Assembly: GCA_035640475.1 (NCBI GenBank)
Contig: DASQWC010000148.1
Location: 1 to 13,378 of the forward strand
Reading direction: 5' to 3'
Source: DASQWC01 sp035640475
GTDB lineage: Bacteria > Actinomycetota > JAICYB01
DNA length: 13,378 bases
Shown: one piece after another, positions 6,052-13,378 of the stretch
Numbering within the stretch: the first letter of the stretch is position 1
Layout: each line of letters starts with the position of its first letter
Notes under the pieces: generated by a model
Databases searched by the model: none
What the model was told of the DNA's origin: nothing
Seen by the model: only the letters and a program-made list of their open reading frames with translations
Made by a program: the position numbers and the translations under genes

Positions 6052-8625
6052 ATGCCAAAGACTCTGACAGGCGCTGAGCTACAGCTTGACGACGCGCCCG
6101 CTCGCGACGCCGAGCTGTTCCTCGTCGACGGCAACAACCTCGCCTATCGAGCCTTCTTCGCGCTGCCCGAAGAGCTTGCCACCACCGAGGGCTTTCCGAC
6201 GAACGCCCTGCTCGGCTTCACGAACATGCTCTTCAAACTGCTTTCGGACTACAAGCCCAAGGGAGTCGCGGTCGCGTGGGACACACGCGCAGTCCACCGG
6301 CACGAGATCTCGGAGGATTACAAGTCGGAGCGCCGCCCGATGCCCGACCTCCTGGGCGAGCAGTTCCCGTACTTCCGCCCGATCGTCGAGGCGTTCGGCT
6401 ACCGCAACCTCGAGTTCGAAGGCTGGGAGGCCGACGACGTGATCGCCACCCTGGCGACGCGAGCCGACGAGGCGGGGATCAGGACGTGCGTCGTCTCGAC
6501 CGACCGGGATGCGTTCCAGCTCGTCTCGGAGAACGTCGTGCTGATGATGACGCCGCGCGGCGTCGCGGATGTGAACGTCTACACGCCGGATCGCGTGGAG
6601 GCGCGCTACGGGATTCGACCAGATCAGATCCCGGACTTCATCGGGCTCAAGGGCGACACGTCCGACAACATCCCCGGCATCCCCGGCATCGGCGACAAGA
6701 CCGCCGGGCAGCTGATCGCACAGTACGGCTCGCTCGAGGACGTGATCGAGCACGCGGACGAGCTGTCGCCCGCGCGCCGCAAGAACATCACGGAACACGC
6801 AGAGCAGGCGAGGCAGTCGAAGCAGCTCGCCACGATGCGGCGTGACCTCGACGTTGAGTGCGAGCCGGCCGAGCTCGTGCTGCGGCCGCCGGACCGCTCA
6901 CAGCTGCGCGAGATGTTTCGCCGCTTCGAGTTCCGTAATCTGCTCGGCCGCGTCGACATCCTCGACGAAGCCGTGCCGGCCCAGCCGATGCGCGTCGAGG
7001 GAACGAGCGTCGCATGGCGCGAGGGCGAATTCCCGGAAGTGCGCGGCCGCGCCGCACTCGCGATCCGCGACGGCCGCTTCGCGCTCGCGCAGGAAGACGC
7101 TGTCGTGGTCGGCGCCTGGGACGCCACATTCGAGCGGCGGCTGGACCGTGCCGAGCTCGTCGCGCACGATTTCAAAGCGCTCCCGAGGCTGACGATGGAA
7201 CCGGCGGAGGACACGATGCTGCTTGCGTACTTGATCGAGCCGGGGCGGGCGAGTTACGAGCTCGACGACCTGGCGCAGGAGTACGGCGTCGAGCCGCTCC
7301 CGAGCCCCGCAGCCGACGAGGAGACCGCTGCCCTCGTCCGCCATGCCGAGATCCCGCGCCGTCTTGCCCCGACGATGCTCGAACGCGTTCGCGAGCGCGG
7401 CGCCGAGCAGCTCTATCGCAGCGTCGAGCTACCGCTCACCGCGGTGTTGGCCGCGATGGAGGACGCCGGCGTGAAGATCGACACCTATCGGATGGGGGAG
7501 ATCACCGCCCGGCTCGCCGATCGCCTCGAAGAGCTGCAGGCGACGGCATACGAGCTGGCGGGCGAGGACTTCATGCTCGGCTCGACGCAACAGGTCGCGC
7601 GCATCTTGTTCGAGAAGCTCGCGCTCACGCCCGGGCGCAAGGGCAAGACCGGCTATTCCACCGACACGCGCGTGCTGCGCACGATTCGCGACGAGCATGA
7701 GATCGTCGGCGTGATCGAGGAGTGGCGCGAGTACTCGAAGCTGCTGAACACGTATCTGCAGCCGCTCCCGAGCCTGATCTCGGCCGAGGACGGACGGTTG
7801 CATACGCACTTCAACCAGACCGTCGCCTCAACCGGGCGGCTGTCGACGTCCAATCCGAATCTCCAGGCGATTCCGATCCGCACCGAGCTCGGCAAAGAGA
7901 TCCGGTCAGCGTTTGTCGCCGAGCCCGGCTGCCGACTCATGTCGGCCGATTACTCGCAGATCGAGCTGCGCATCCTCGCGCACGTCTCGGGCGAGCCAAA
8001 GCTGCGTGAAGCGTTCGCGCGCGGCGAGGACATCCACACCGCGACCGCAGCGGAGGTGCTCGGCAAGGCTCCCGCGGAGCTGACCACCGGCGACCGCTCG
8101 ATTGCGAAGATGATCAACTTTGGAATCGTCTACGGCATCTCCGCGTTCGGTCTCTCCGAGAATCTGGAGATCCCGCGAGAGCAGGCGCAGGAATACATCG
8201 ACGCGTACCTCGCCCGCTTTCCGCATGTCCAGGACTTCATCCAACGGACGATCGAGCAGGCGACACGCGACGGTTACACGACGAGCTTGCTCGGCCGTCG
8301 CCGTCCGACGCCCGAGATCCGCGCCTCGAACCGGCAAACACGCGCGCTGGGTGAACGCCTGGCCGTGAACTTCGTCATGCAGGGCTCGAACGCCGACATC
8401 ATCAAGAAGGCGATGGTGGCGATCCACCGGCGCCTGCGCGACGAGGGGCGCGGCGCACGCCTCGTGCTGCAGGTGCACGACGAGCTTCTGTTGGAAGTAC
8501 CCGAGGCCGAAGTGGGTCCGGTGCGCGAGCTGATCCGCGAGGAGATGTGCAGTGCGTACCCGCTGGATCCGCCGCTTGCGGTCGAAATTGGTTCGGGCGA
8601 CGACTGGAACGAAGCGAAGTCGTAG
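6052..8625 (+). CDS. polA: DNA polymerase I
   Basis: This enzyme fills gaps and removes primers in replication and excision repair; 857 aa. The 5'-nuclease domain (about 20-310) keeps its acidic residues: FLVDGNN (Asp26), WEADDV (Glu126, Asp128, Asp129), TDRDAF (Asp151, Asp153) and GDTSDNIPG (Asp202, Asp205) before the helix-hairpin-helix. The middle exonuclease-like domain (about 325-430) lacks the DxE of motif I (the strand reads LAIRDGRF). It keeps HDFK (Asp373) and DTMLLAYL (Asp387), and shows no YxxxD motif III, so proofreading is probably absent. The polymerase domain is intact: TGRLSTSNPNLQ, motif A SADYSQIELR (Asp633), O-helix KMINFGIVYG (Lys686, Phe690, Tyr694), and motif C QVHDELL (His809, Asp810, Glu811). 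The ATG at 6052 is the only start codon before the first conserved strand. Confidence 0.97.
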   Translation: MPKTLTGAELQLDDAPARDAELFLVDGNNLAYRAFFALPEELATTEGFPTNALLGFTNMLFKLLSDYKPKGVAVAWDTRAVHRHEISEDYKSERRPMPDLLGEQFPYFRPIVEAFGYRNLEFEGWEADDVIATLATRADEAGIRTCVVSTDRDAFQLVSENVVLMMTPRGVADVNVYTPDRVEARYGIRPDQIPDFIGLKGDTSDNIPGIPGIGDKTAGQLIAQYGSLEDVIEHADELSPARRKNITEHAEQARQSKQLATMRRDLDVECEPAELVLRPPDRSQLREMFRRFEFRNLLGRVDILDEAVPAQPMRVEGTSVAWREGEFPEVRGRAALAIRDGRFALAQEDAVVVGAWDATFERRLDRAELVAHDFKALPRLTMEPAEDTMLLAYLIEPGRASYELDDLAQEYGVEPLPSPAADEETAALVRHAEIPRRLAPTMLERVRERGAEQLYRSVELPLTAVLAAMEDAGVKIDTYRMGEITARLADRLEELQATAYELAGEDFMLGSTQQVARILFEKLALTPGRKGKTGYSTDTRVLRTIRDEHEIVGVIEEWREYSKLLNTYLQPLPSLISAEDGRLHTHFNQTVASTGRLSTSNPNLQAIPIRTELGKEIRSAFVAEPGCRLMSADYSQIELRILAHVSGEPKLREAFARGEDIHTATAAEVLGKAPAELTTGDRSIAKMINFGIVYGISAFGLSENLEIPREQAQEYIDAYLARFPHVQDFIQRTIEQATRDGYTTSLLGRRRPTPEIRASNRQTRALGERLAVNFVMQGSNADIIKKAMVAIHRRLRDEGRGARLVLQVHDELLLEVPEAEVGPVRELIREEMCSAYPLDPPLAVEIGSGDDWNEAKS

Positions 8626-8631
8626 GCCGTT

Positions 8632-8648
8632 CGGCCCATTGAGGGCCG
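8632..8648 (+). terminator. GC-rich hairpin just after polA, possible U-less terminator
   Basis: A 6-bp perfect stem CGGCCC (8632-8637) / GGGCCG (8643-8648) with a 5-nt loop begins 6 nt after the polA stop. No T tract follows. It overlaps the putative -35 box of the next gene, so termination of polA and initiation of the nuclease gene may be packed together here. This is a position-based call. Confidence 0.3.
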
Positions 8649-8667
8649 GCGGACACCGCGATACCAT
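8639..8667 (+). promoter_or_regulatory. Candidate sigma-70-type promoter of the nuclease gene
   Basis: TTGAGG (8639-8644) and TACCAT (8662-8667) are separated by exactly 17 bp, each matching four of six consensus bases. Transcription would begin near 8674, giving a leader of about 42 nt. The inverted repeat CCGCG (8656-8660) / CGCGG (8671-8675) brackets the -10 box and could be an operator, although such short repeats are common in GC-rich DNA. Confidence 0.45.
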
Positions 8668-8681
8668 CGCCGCGGGGTTGG

Positions 8682-8707
8682 GGCCGAAAGGCCACGAGAC
8701 CGGGAGG
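8682..8707 (+). promoter_or_regulatory. Leader hairpin with GAAA tetraloop and strong Shine-Dalgarno of the nuclease gene
   Basis: GGCC-GAAA-GGCC (8682-8693) is a short stem closed by a GNRA tetraloop. It is followed by GGGAGG (8702-8707), a strong Shine-Dalgarno placed 8 nt before TTG at 8716. That spacing is the reason for choosing the TTG start. A further GGCC at 8707-8710 next to the Shine-Dalgarno could pair with either stem arm, so alternative structures covering the ribosome site are possible. I could not match it to a known riboswitch class. Confidence 0.5.
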
Positions 8708-8715
8708 GCCGTCAG

Positions 8716-11700
8716 TTGAAAACCACTCGCTTGGGCGCGTGTGTTGTCGTTGCGCTTCTCGCAGTCGTTGCCGGGAGCGTGCCGCAGGCGGGTGCGGCCG
8801 GCGGCAACATCGTCATCAGCCAGCTGTACGGCGGAGGCGGAAACGTCGGCGCCTCTCTCAGCAACGACTTTGTCGAGCTCTACAACCCGGGCAGCAGCGC
8901 CGTAACGCTGGACGGCCTCTCGATCCAGTACACGAGCGCCGTTGGCGTCGGTCTCTTCGGTGCGAGCTCGACGCAGCTGACGGAGCTCAGCGGGATCATT
9001 CAGCCTCACAGGTATTTCCTCGTCCAGGAGGCTTCGTCAGGTGCGGTCGGCGTGTCGCTGCCATCGCCGGACCAGACCGACGCTTCGCCGATCAACATGG
9101 CCGCGGCCTCCGGAAAGGTCGTGCTCGTCACGGGCACGGGGTCGCTTGGTTGCAATGGCGGCCCGGCCGCGTCGACGCCGTGTAGCGCCGCTGCGCTCGC
9201 GCGGATCGTCGATCTCGTCGGCTACGGCACCACGAACTTCTTCGAGGGTTCGGCGCCGGCGCCGACGCTCAGCAGCACGACGTCCGCACAGCGGAAACTT
9301 GCGGGGTGTCAGGACACGGACGACAACGCCGCCGACTTCACTGCTGAGGCCACGGCTCCCCGCACCAGCACGACCGCATTGCACGTCTGCGACGCCGACC
9401 AGCCGCCGAGCGTGAGCTCGACGGCCCCGGCATCCGGCGCTCTCGGCGTGCCTCGCAACTCGAACATCGCAATCACGTTCAGCGAGGACGTCAACGTGGC
9501 CGGTGGGTGGTTCGCCATCTCGTGCGCCTCGAGCGGCATCCACGCCGCGACCGTGAGCGGTGGCCCCAAGATCTACACGCTCGACCCGATCGACGACTTC
9601 GACTTCAACGAAACCTGCACGGTCACGATCGACGACGCTGGGATCAGTGACGCGGATGCCAGTGACCCACCCGACAACATGACCTCCGATTACGTCTTCG
9701 GCTTCACGACCGAGGCGGCCGACGAGGCGCCGAGCGTGACGTCGACGTCTCCTGCGTCAGGCGCATCCGACGTCGCTCGTGATGCGAACATCACGATCAC
9801 GTTCGGCGAGGATGTGAACGTAACCGACGGTTGGTACTCGATCTCGTGCGCGTCGAGCGGGGTGCATCCCGCGACCGTGGGCGGCGGCCCGAAGACCTAC
9901 ACACTCGACCCGACTGGCGACTTCGACGCCAATGAAACCTGCACCGTCACGATCGACGACACCGGGGTCAGCGACGTCGACACAAATGACCCGCCCGACA
10001 ATATGGCGTCCGACTACGCCTTCAGCTTCACGACCCGACTAGAGGTCACGCAGATCGCGCAGGTGCAGGGTGCCACGCACGTCTCACCGTACGCCGGTCA
10101 GCTTGTGCTCGTGGAAGGTGTCGTGATCGCGAAGCGCGGCTCGAATGTCTGGCTGCAGGATCCGACTCCGGACGCAGACCCGGCGACATCCGAGGGCATC
10201 CTCGTGTTCGGATCGTCGGTCGCGATCGCCGTTTCGGTCGGCGACCTCGTGCAGGTGCGCGGAACGGTCGCGGAGTTCCGGCCGGGCTGCACCCCGTCGT
10301 GCCTCCCGACCTCGAGCGCGTTCAGCAATCTTTCGATCACCGAGGTCGCCTCTCCCGGTCTCGGCGTGACGAAGCTGTCGAGCGGGAATCCACTTCCCGC
10401 GGTCACCGTGATCGGAGCGGGCGGCCGCATCCCGCCCACGACAGTCATCGAGGACGACGCGACCGCGACCGGGAACGTCGAGACGAGCGGCGTCTTCGAC
10501 CCCACAGAGGACGGGATCGACTTCTACGAGAGCCTCGAGAGCATGCTCGTCCAGGTCAACAACCCTGTCGTGGTCGGTCCCCGCAACGACTTCGGCGAGA
10601 TCCTCGTGCTCGCCGACGACGGCGCCGACGCCGCGATCCGGACGGCCCGGGGCGGCATTGTCATCTCGCCGACCGACTTCAACCCCGAGCGCATCATGCT
10701 CGACGACCTCTTTCGGGCGACGCCGAGCGTCGACGTCGCGGATCACTTCACTACCTCCGCAGTTGGTGTGATGACGTACGACTTCGCGAACTACAAGATC
10801 GCCGTCACGACTGCGCTCACCGAGGTCGATGGTGGCCTCCAGCGTGAAGTCACACGCGCGCCTGACGACCAGGAGATCGTCGTCGGGACGTACAACGTCG
10901 AGAATCTCGACCCCGGCGACGGCGCTGCATACGCCCGGCACGCCGACTACATCGTCAATCACCTGCGGTCGCCCGATCTGCTCGCAATCGAGGAGATCCA
11001 GGACAACAACGGTCCGACGAACGACTCGGTGACGGATGCGTCACTCAGCTGGAGCATGCTCATCGCCGCGATTCAGGCTGCGGGTGGGCCGACGTACGCG
11101 TACCGCCAGATCGATCCGGTGGACGATCAGGACGGCGGCGAGCCGGGCGGGAACATTCGCGTCGGCTTCCTCTTCCGCACGGATCGTGGCCTCAATTTCA
11201 TCGATCGTCCGGGTGGCGACTCGTCGACGCCCACGACCGTGGTCGAGACTCCGTCCGGGCCACAGCTCTCGCACAGCCCCGGCCGCGTCGATCCGCTCAA
11301 TCCCGCATTCGCCGCGACGCGCAAGTCGCTTGCCGGCGAGTTCCGCATGCACGGCAAGAAGGTCTTCGTGATCGCCAACCACTTCAGCTCGAAGGGCGGT
11401 GACCAGCCGCTCTTCGGCCGCTTCCAGCCGCCGGCGCGATCGAGCGAACCCAAGCGCCATGACCAGGCGCAGGCCGTGAACGCTTTCGTCGATTCCATTC
11501 TGGCCGCGGATCCGGCGGCCAACGTGATCGTGCTCGGAGACATCAACGACTTCGAGTTCTCGGACACCGTGAGCATCCTCGAGGGCGACGTGCTGACGAC
11601 GCTCATGGACACGCTGCCGAAAGCAGAGCGGTACTCGTACGACTTCGAGGGGAACTCCCAGGTTCTCGACCAGATCCTGGTCAGCGACAACCTCCTCACC

Positions 11701-11823
11701 AACTTCCCGATCGACTACGACCCCGTGCACGTCAACTCGGAGTTCGCCGACCAGGCATCCGACCACGACCCGCAGGTCGCACGCCTCGACCTGCGCGGGA
11801 GGCCCACGCCGAAGGGGCCGTAA
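8716..11823 (+). CDS. Secreted multidomain nuclease: lamin-tail, two Ig-like and endonuclease/exonuclease/phosphatase domains
   Basis: This 1035-aa exported protein probably degrades extracellular DNA, in the style of ExeM- or YhcR-type nucleases. A Sec signal peptide (Lys2, Arg5, hydrophobic run ACVVVALLAVVAG, cleavage near QAGA-A at 27-28) is followed by a lamin-tail domain (about 30-165, IVISQLYGGGGN, DFVELYNP). Two Ig-like (Big_5-type) repeats follow (about 231-338 and 339-441), each with two cysteines (270/301 and 378/409). An OB-like nuclease-associated region comes next (about 444-700), then the catalytic domain (717-1027). Catalytic residues look intact: YNVEN (Asn727), IEEIQ (Glu760), NHFSSKGG (His889), GDIND (Asp942, Asn944) and SDHDP (Asp1016, His1017). 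There is no sortase motif, lipobox or C-terminal helix, so it is probably released. The start is TTG with GGGAGG 8 nt upstream. It sits between polA and rpsA with its own promoter. A phosphodiesterase or phosphatase substrate other than DNA is possible. Confidence 0.88.
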   Translation: MKTTRLGACVVVALLAVVAGSVPQAGAAGGNIVISQLYGGGGNVGASLSNDFVELYNPGSSAVTLDGLSIQYTSAVGVGLFGASSTQLTELSGIIQPHRYFLVQEASSGAVGVSLPSPDQTDASPINMAAASGKVVLVTGTGSLGCNGGPAASTPCSAAALARIVDLVGYGTTNFFEGSAPAPTLSSTTSAQRKLAGCQDTDDNAADFTAEATAPRTSTTALHVCDADQPPSVSSTAPASGALGVPRNSNIAITFSEDVNVAGGWFAISCASSGIHAATVSGGPKIYTLDPIDDFDFNETCTVTIDDAGISDADASDPPDNMTSDYVFGFTTEAADEAPSVTSTSPASGASDVARDANITITFGEDVNVTDGWYSISCASSGVHPATVGGGPKTYTLDPTGDFDANETCTVTIDDTGVSDVDTNDPPDNMASDYAFSFTTRLEVTQIAQVQGATHVSPYAGQLVLVEGVVIAKRGSNVWLQDPTPDADPATSEGILVFGSSVAIAVSVGDLVQVRGTVAEFRPGCTPSCLPTSSAFSNLSITEVASPGLGVTKLSSGNPLPAVTVIGAGGRIPPTTVIEDDATATGNVETSGVFDPTEDGIDFYESLESMLVQVNNPVVVGPRNDFGEILVLADDGADAAIRTARGGIVISPTDFNPERIMLDDLFRATPSVDVADHFTTSAVGVMTYDFANYKIAVTTALTEVDGGLQREVTRAPDDQEIVVGTYNVENLDPGDGAAYARHADYIVNHLRSPDLLAIEEIQDNNGPTNDSVTDASLSWSMLIAAIQAAGGPTYAYRQIDPVDDQDGGEPGGNIRVGFLFRTDRGLNFIDRPGGDSSTPTTVVETPSGPQLSHSPGRVDPLNPAFAATRKSLAGEFRMHGKKVFVIANHFSSKGGDQPLFGRFQPPARSSEPKRHDQAQAVNAFVDSILAADPAANVIVLGDINDFEFSDTVSILEGDVLTTLMDTLPKAERYSYDFEGNSQVLDQILVSDNLLTNFPIDYDPVHVNSEFADQASDHDPQVARLDLRGRPTPKGP
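9406..10035 (+). repeat. Tandem 324-bp repeat encoding two Ig-like domains
   Basis: Two copies with a period of 324 bp (108 codons) start at 9406 and 9730, each opening with CCGAGCGTGA and ending near TTCACGACC. Shared peptides include PASGA, NVxxGW, ISCASSG, YTLDP, ETCTVTIDD, DPPDNM and SDY. The nucleotide match is close enough to suggest a fairly recent internal duplication, with the second copy slightly shorter because the next domain begins. The conserved cysteine pair in each copy suggests one disulfide per domain. Confidence 0.85.
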
Positions 11824-11844
11824 GAGAGCCGAAAAACCCCTGGC

Positions 11845-11850
11845 TATACT
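11845..11850 (+). promoter_or_regulatory. Candidate -10 element of rpsA
   Basis: TATACT matches five of six consensus -10 bases and lies 12 nt before the rpsA ATG. No good -35 box is visible 16-18 bp upstream. Initiation about 7 nt downstream would leave a leader of only about six bases. The bases before the ATG (CCGGCCGCCC) contain no Shine-Dalgarno, which fits leaderless or near-leaderless translation. Confidence 0.5.
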
Positions 11851-11862
11851 GACCGGCCGCCC

Positions 11863-13206
11863 ATGGCGACCGAGCAAACCGAACAGAGGACCGCAGGCGA
11901 CGGCGTCTGGACGACGGGTCCGGACGGCGAGCTGATCCCCGACTACGAGTCGACCTTTCCGACGATCAACGAGGGCGAGGTCGTCCACGGCAAGGTGGTC
12001 CGCGTGGACAAGGACGAAGTTCTCGTCGACATCGGCTACAAGTCGGAGGGAGTGATTCCGGTCGCCGAGCTGTCGATCCGCCGCTCGGTCAACCCGGCGG
12101 ACGAGGTGTCCATCGGCGACGAGATCGACGCGCTGGTGATGACGAAGGAGGATGCCGAGGGGCGGCTGATCCTGTCCAAGAAGCGCGCCCGCTTCGAGAT
12201 CGCCTGGAAGGCGATCGAGCGCGCGGCCGAGTCCGGAGAGCCGGTCAACGGGCGCGTGATCGAGGTGGTCAAGGGCGGCCTCATCCTCGATCTCGGCGTG
12301 CGAGGCTTTCTCCCGGCGTCCCTCGTCGACATTCGGCGAGTCCAGGACCTCGACGAGTTCATGGGCAAGGAGCTCCGCTGCAAGGTGATCGAGCTCAACC
12401 GCTCCCGGAACAACGTCGTTCTCTCACGCCGCGCCGTGCTCGAGGACGAGCGCAAAGAGATGCGGCAGGCGATCCTCGATCGGCTCAATCCCGGCGACGT
12501 CGTCGAAGGCCAGATCTCGAACATCGTCGACTTCGGCGCGTTCGTCGACCTCGACGGGATGGACGGCCTCATCCACATCTCGGAGCTCTCGTGGTCGCAC
12601 GTGAATCATCCCTCCGAGGTGCTCGAGATCGGCCAAACGGTCAAGGTGAAGGTGCTCGACATCGACCGCGAGCGCCAGCGCATCTCCCTCGGTCTGAAGC
12701 AGACGCAGTCCGACCCCTGGCAGCAAGTGCTCGAGCAACACAAAGAAGGCGACGTGGTCGAGGGCCGCGTCACGAAGGTCGTCACCTTCGGGGCCTTCGT
12801 CGAGATCCTGCCCGGCGTCGAAGGCTTGGTGCACATCTCCGAACTCGCGCAGCATCACGTCGAGAATCCGCGCGAAGTCGTCGCACAGGGCGACGTCGTG
12901 CCGGTTCTGATCCTCGAGGTCGACGCGGAGCGTCGCCGCCTGTCGCTCTCGCTGAAGCGCGTCGATCCCGAGCGCCGTGCCGAGAGCGAGGCGCCGATCG
13001 AAGGCACGCCGCACCTCGATCTGTCCGAGGACGTCTTCTCGGATACAGCGGCCACGGGGCCGGCGCCGGAAGAAGACGCCTCGCTGACGCCGCCGCCCGC
13101 CGCCGACGAAGCGGTCGAGCGCGAGCGGGCCAACGCGGGCGACGAGATCGATTCGGCTACCGCCGACGAAGTCGCTTCCGTCGAGTCCGCACCCGACGAG
13201 CACTAG
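11863..13206 (+). CDS. rpsA: 30S ribosomal protein S1
   Basis: The 447-aa RNA-binding protein helps load mRNA on the 30S subunit. It has four S1 (OB-fold) domains: about 36-108 (GEVVHGKVVRVDKDEVLVDIG), 124-193 (VNGRVIEVVKGGLILDLGVRG), 208-280 (GDVVEGQISNIVDFGAFVDL, then GLIHISELSW) and 293-367 (GDVVEGRVTKVVTFGAFVEI, then GLVHISELAQ). Domains 3 and 4 carry the canonical FGAFV and HISEL motifs; domains 1 and 2 are divergent, as is usual. Residues 368-447 form an acidic, Pro/Ala-rich, probably disordered tail. This four-domain form with a tail matches actinobacterial S1 (the mycobacterial protein is about 480 aa) rather than the six-domain E. coli protein. ATG 11863 is the first start codon after the in-frame stop of the preceding gene. 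coaE follows directly. Confidence 0.96.
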   Translation: MATEQTEQRTAGDGVWTTGPDGELIPDYESTFPTINEGEVVHGKVVRVDKDEVLVDIGYKSEGVIPVAELSIRRSVNPADEVSIGDEIDALVMTKEDAEGRLILSKKRARFEIAWKAIERAAESGEPVNGRVIEVVKGGLILDLGVRGFLPASLVDIRRVQDLDEFMGKELRCKVIELNRSRNNVVLSRRAVLEDERKEMRQAILDRLNPGDVVEGQISNIVDFGAFVDLDGMDGLIHISELSWSHVNHPSEVLEIGQTVKVKVLDIDRERQRISLGLKQTQSDPWQQVLEQHKEGDVVEGRVTKVVTFGAFVEILPGVEGLVHISELAQHHVENPREVVAQGDVVPVLILEVDAERRRLSLSLKRVDPERRAESEAPIEGTPHLDLSEDVFSDTAATGPAPEEDASLTPPPAADEAVERERANAGDEIDSATADEVASVESAPDEH

Positions 13207-13378
13207 AAGACCAGTCGCGGTCGCCATCACCGGCGGTATCGGGGCCGGGAAGAGCGCGGCTCTCGCCGCGTTCGCACGCCATGGTGCGGCGACGATCTCC
13301 AGTGACGAGATCGTCCATCGACTGCTGCGGGACGACCCCGAGGTGCGACGCGAAGTCGTCGAGCACTTCGGAACGGGT
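13205..13378 (+). CDS. coaE: Dephospho-CoA kinase CoaE, 5' part, start codon unclear
   Basis: CoaE phosphorylates dephospho-CoA in the last step of coenzyme A synthesis. The frame reads VAITGGIGAGKSAALAAFARHGAATISSDEIVHRLL..: a P-loop GGIGAGKS (13232-13255) followed by SSDEIVHRL, the CoaE motif around the catalytic aspartate. The gene runs off the window after about 58 codons. The rpsA-coaE order matches mycobacteria. The start is a problem: in this frame the nearest upstream stop is TGA at 13085-13087, and no ATG, GTG or TTG occurs between it and the P-loop. The 5' boundary given is therefore only where homology could begin, right at the rpsA stop. Possible explanations are a rare start codon, a frameshift from rpsA, or a one-base sequence error. 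Confidence 0.8.

Noticed and set aside
8668..8715. Possible cyclic-di-GMP (GEMM) or cyclic-di-AMP riboswitch because of the GAAA-capped stem
   Set aside because: The other conserved bases of those classes, as I recall them, are absent, and the leader is only about 40 nt long.
8716..8800. Lipoprotein signal for the nuclease because of Cys9
   Set aside because: Cys9 sits at the start of the hydrophobic core and has no lipobox before it. The AGA-A site at 27-28 fits ordinary signal peptidase cleavage.
7906..9009. Long open frame (367 codons) on the minus strand, across the polA/nuclease boundary
   Set aside because: It is antisense to well-supported polA motifs and the nuclease signal peptide region. 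Its product is Arg/Ala/Asp-rich without recognisable domains, as expected from codon bias in GC-rich DNA.
10084..11988. Two minus-strand open frames of 292 and 315 codons within the nuclease gene
   Set aside because: They are complements of the conserved OB-like and catalytic domains on the + strand, and no recognisable motif or plausible start context was found.
13157..13366. Minus-strand 69-codon open frame at the right edge
   Set aside because: It is antisense to the CoaE P-loop region and the S1 tail, with no domain of its own.
1..13378. CRISPR arrays, tRNA or rRNA genes, insertion sequences, prophage genes
   Set aside because: No direct-repeat array, cloverleaf, transposase-like protein or phage protein was seen in any region read.

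Overview
The window is about 13.4 kb of gene-dense, high-GC bacterial chromosome. It most resembles an actinobacterium, and my best guess is the class Thermoleophilia. The grounds are the GC-biased third codon positions, a four-domain S1 protein with an acidic tail, a PolA with a decayed proofreading domain, and the order polA ... rpsA - coaE, which matches the known mycobacterial order polA-rpsA-coaE. The class assignment is a judgement from protein style, not from a search.

Left part (1-3562, + strand): the last four genes of a branched-chain amino acid (LIV/HAAT-type) ABC transporter operon, livH (5' end outside the window), livM, livG and livF. livM/livG and livG/livF overlap by ATGA, so translation is probably coupled. 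The two permeases form the membrane channel and the two ATPases power it. No substrate-binding protein gene (livK) is visible; it may lie upstream.

Middle (3575-6024, - strand): a two-gene unit transcribed toward the liv operon. The first gene encodes a two-domain GNAT acetyltransferase. The second encodes a protein with the LarA (lactate racemase, DUF2088) fold in which the known nickel-pincer and catalytic residues appear to be replaced. A GTGA overlap links the two genes. I cannot name a function for this pair, and it is the least explained system in the window.

Right part (6052-13378, + strand): polA, divergent from the GNAT gene across only 27 bp; then a large secreted nuclease (signal peptide, lamin-tail domain, two near-duplicate Ig-like domains, OB-like region, endonuclease/exonuclease/phosphatase domain) with its own plausible promoter, Shine-Dalgarno sequence and TTG start; then rpsA with a -10 element just upstream and almost no leader; then the start of coaE, cut by the window end. 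The coaE frame has no ATG, GTG or TTG between its upstream in-frame stop and its P-loop, which is the most curious local anomaly.

No tRNA, rRNA, CRISPR array, insertion sequence or phage gene was seen. No gap between genes is longer than about 90 bp.
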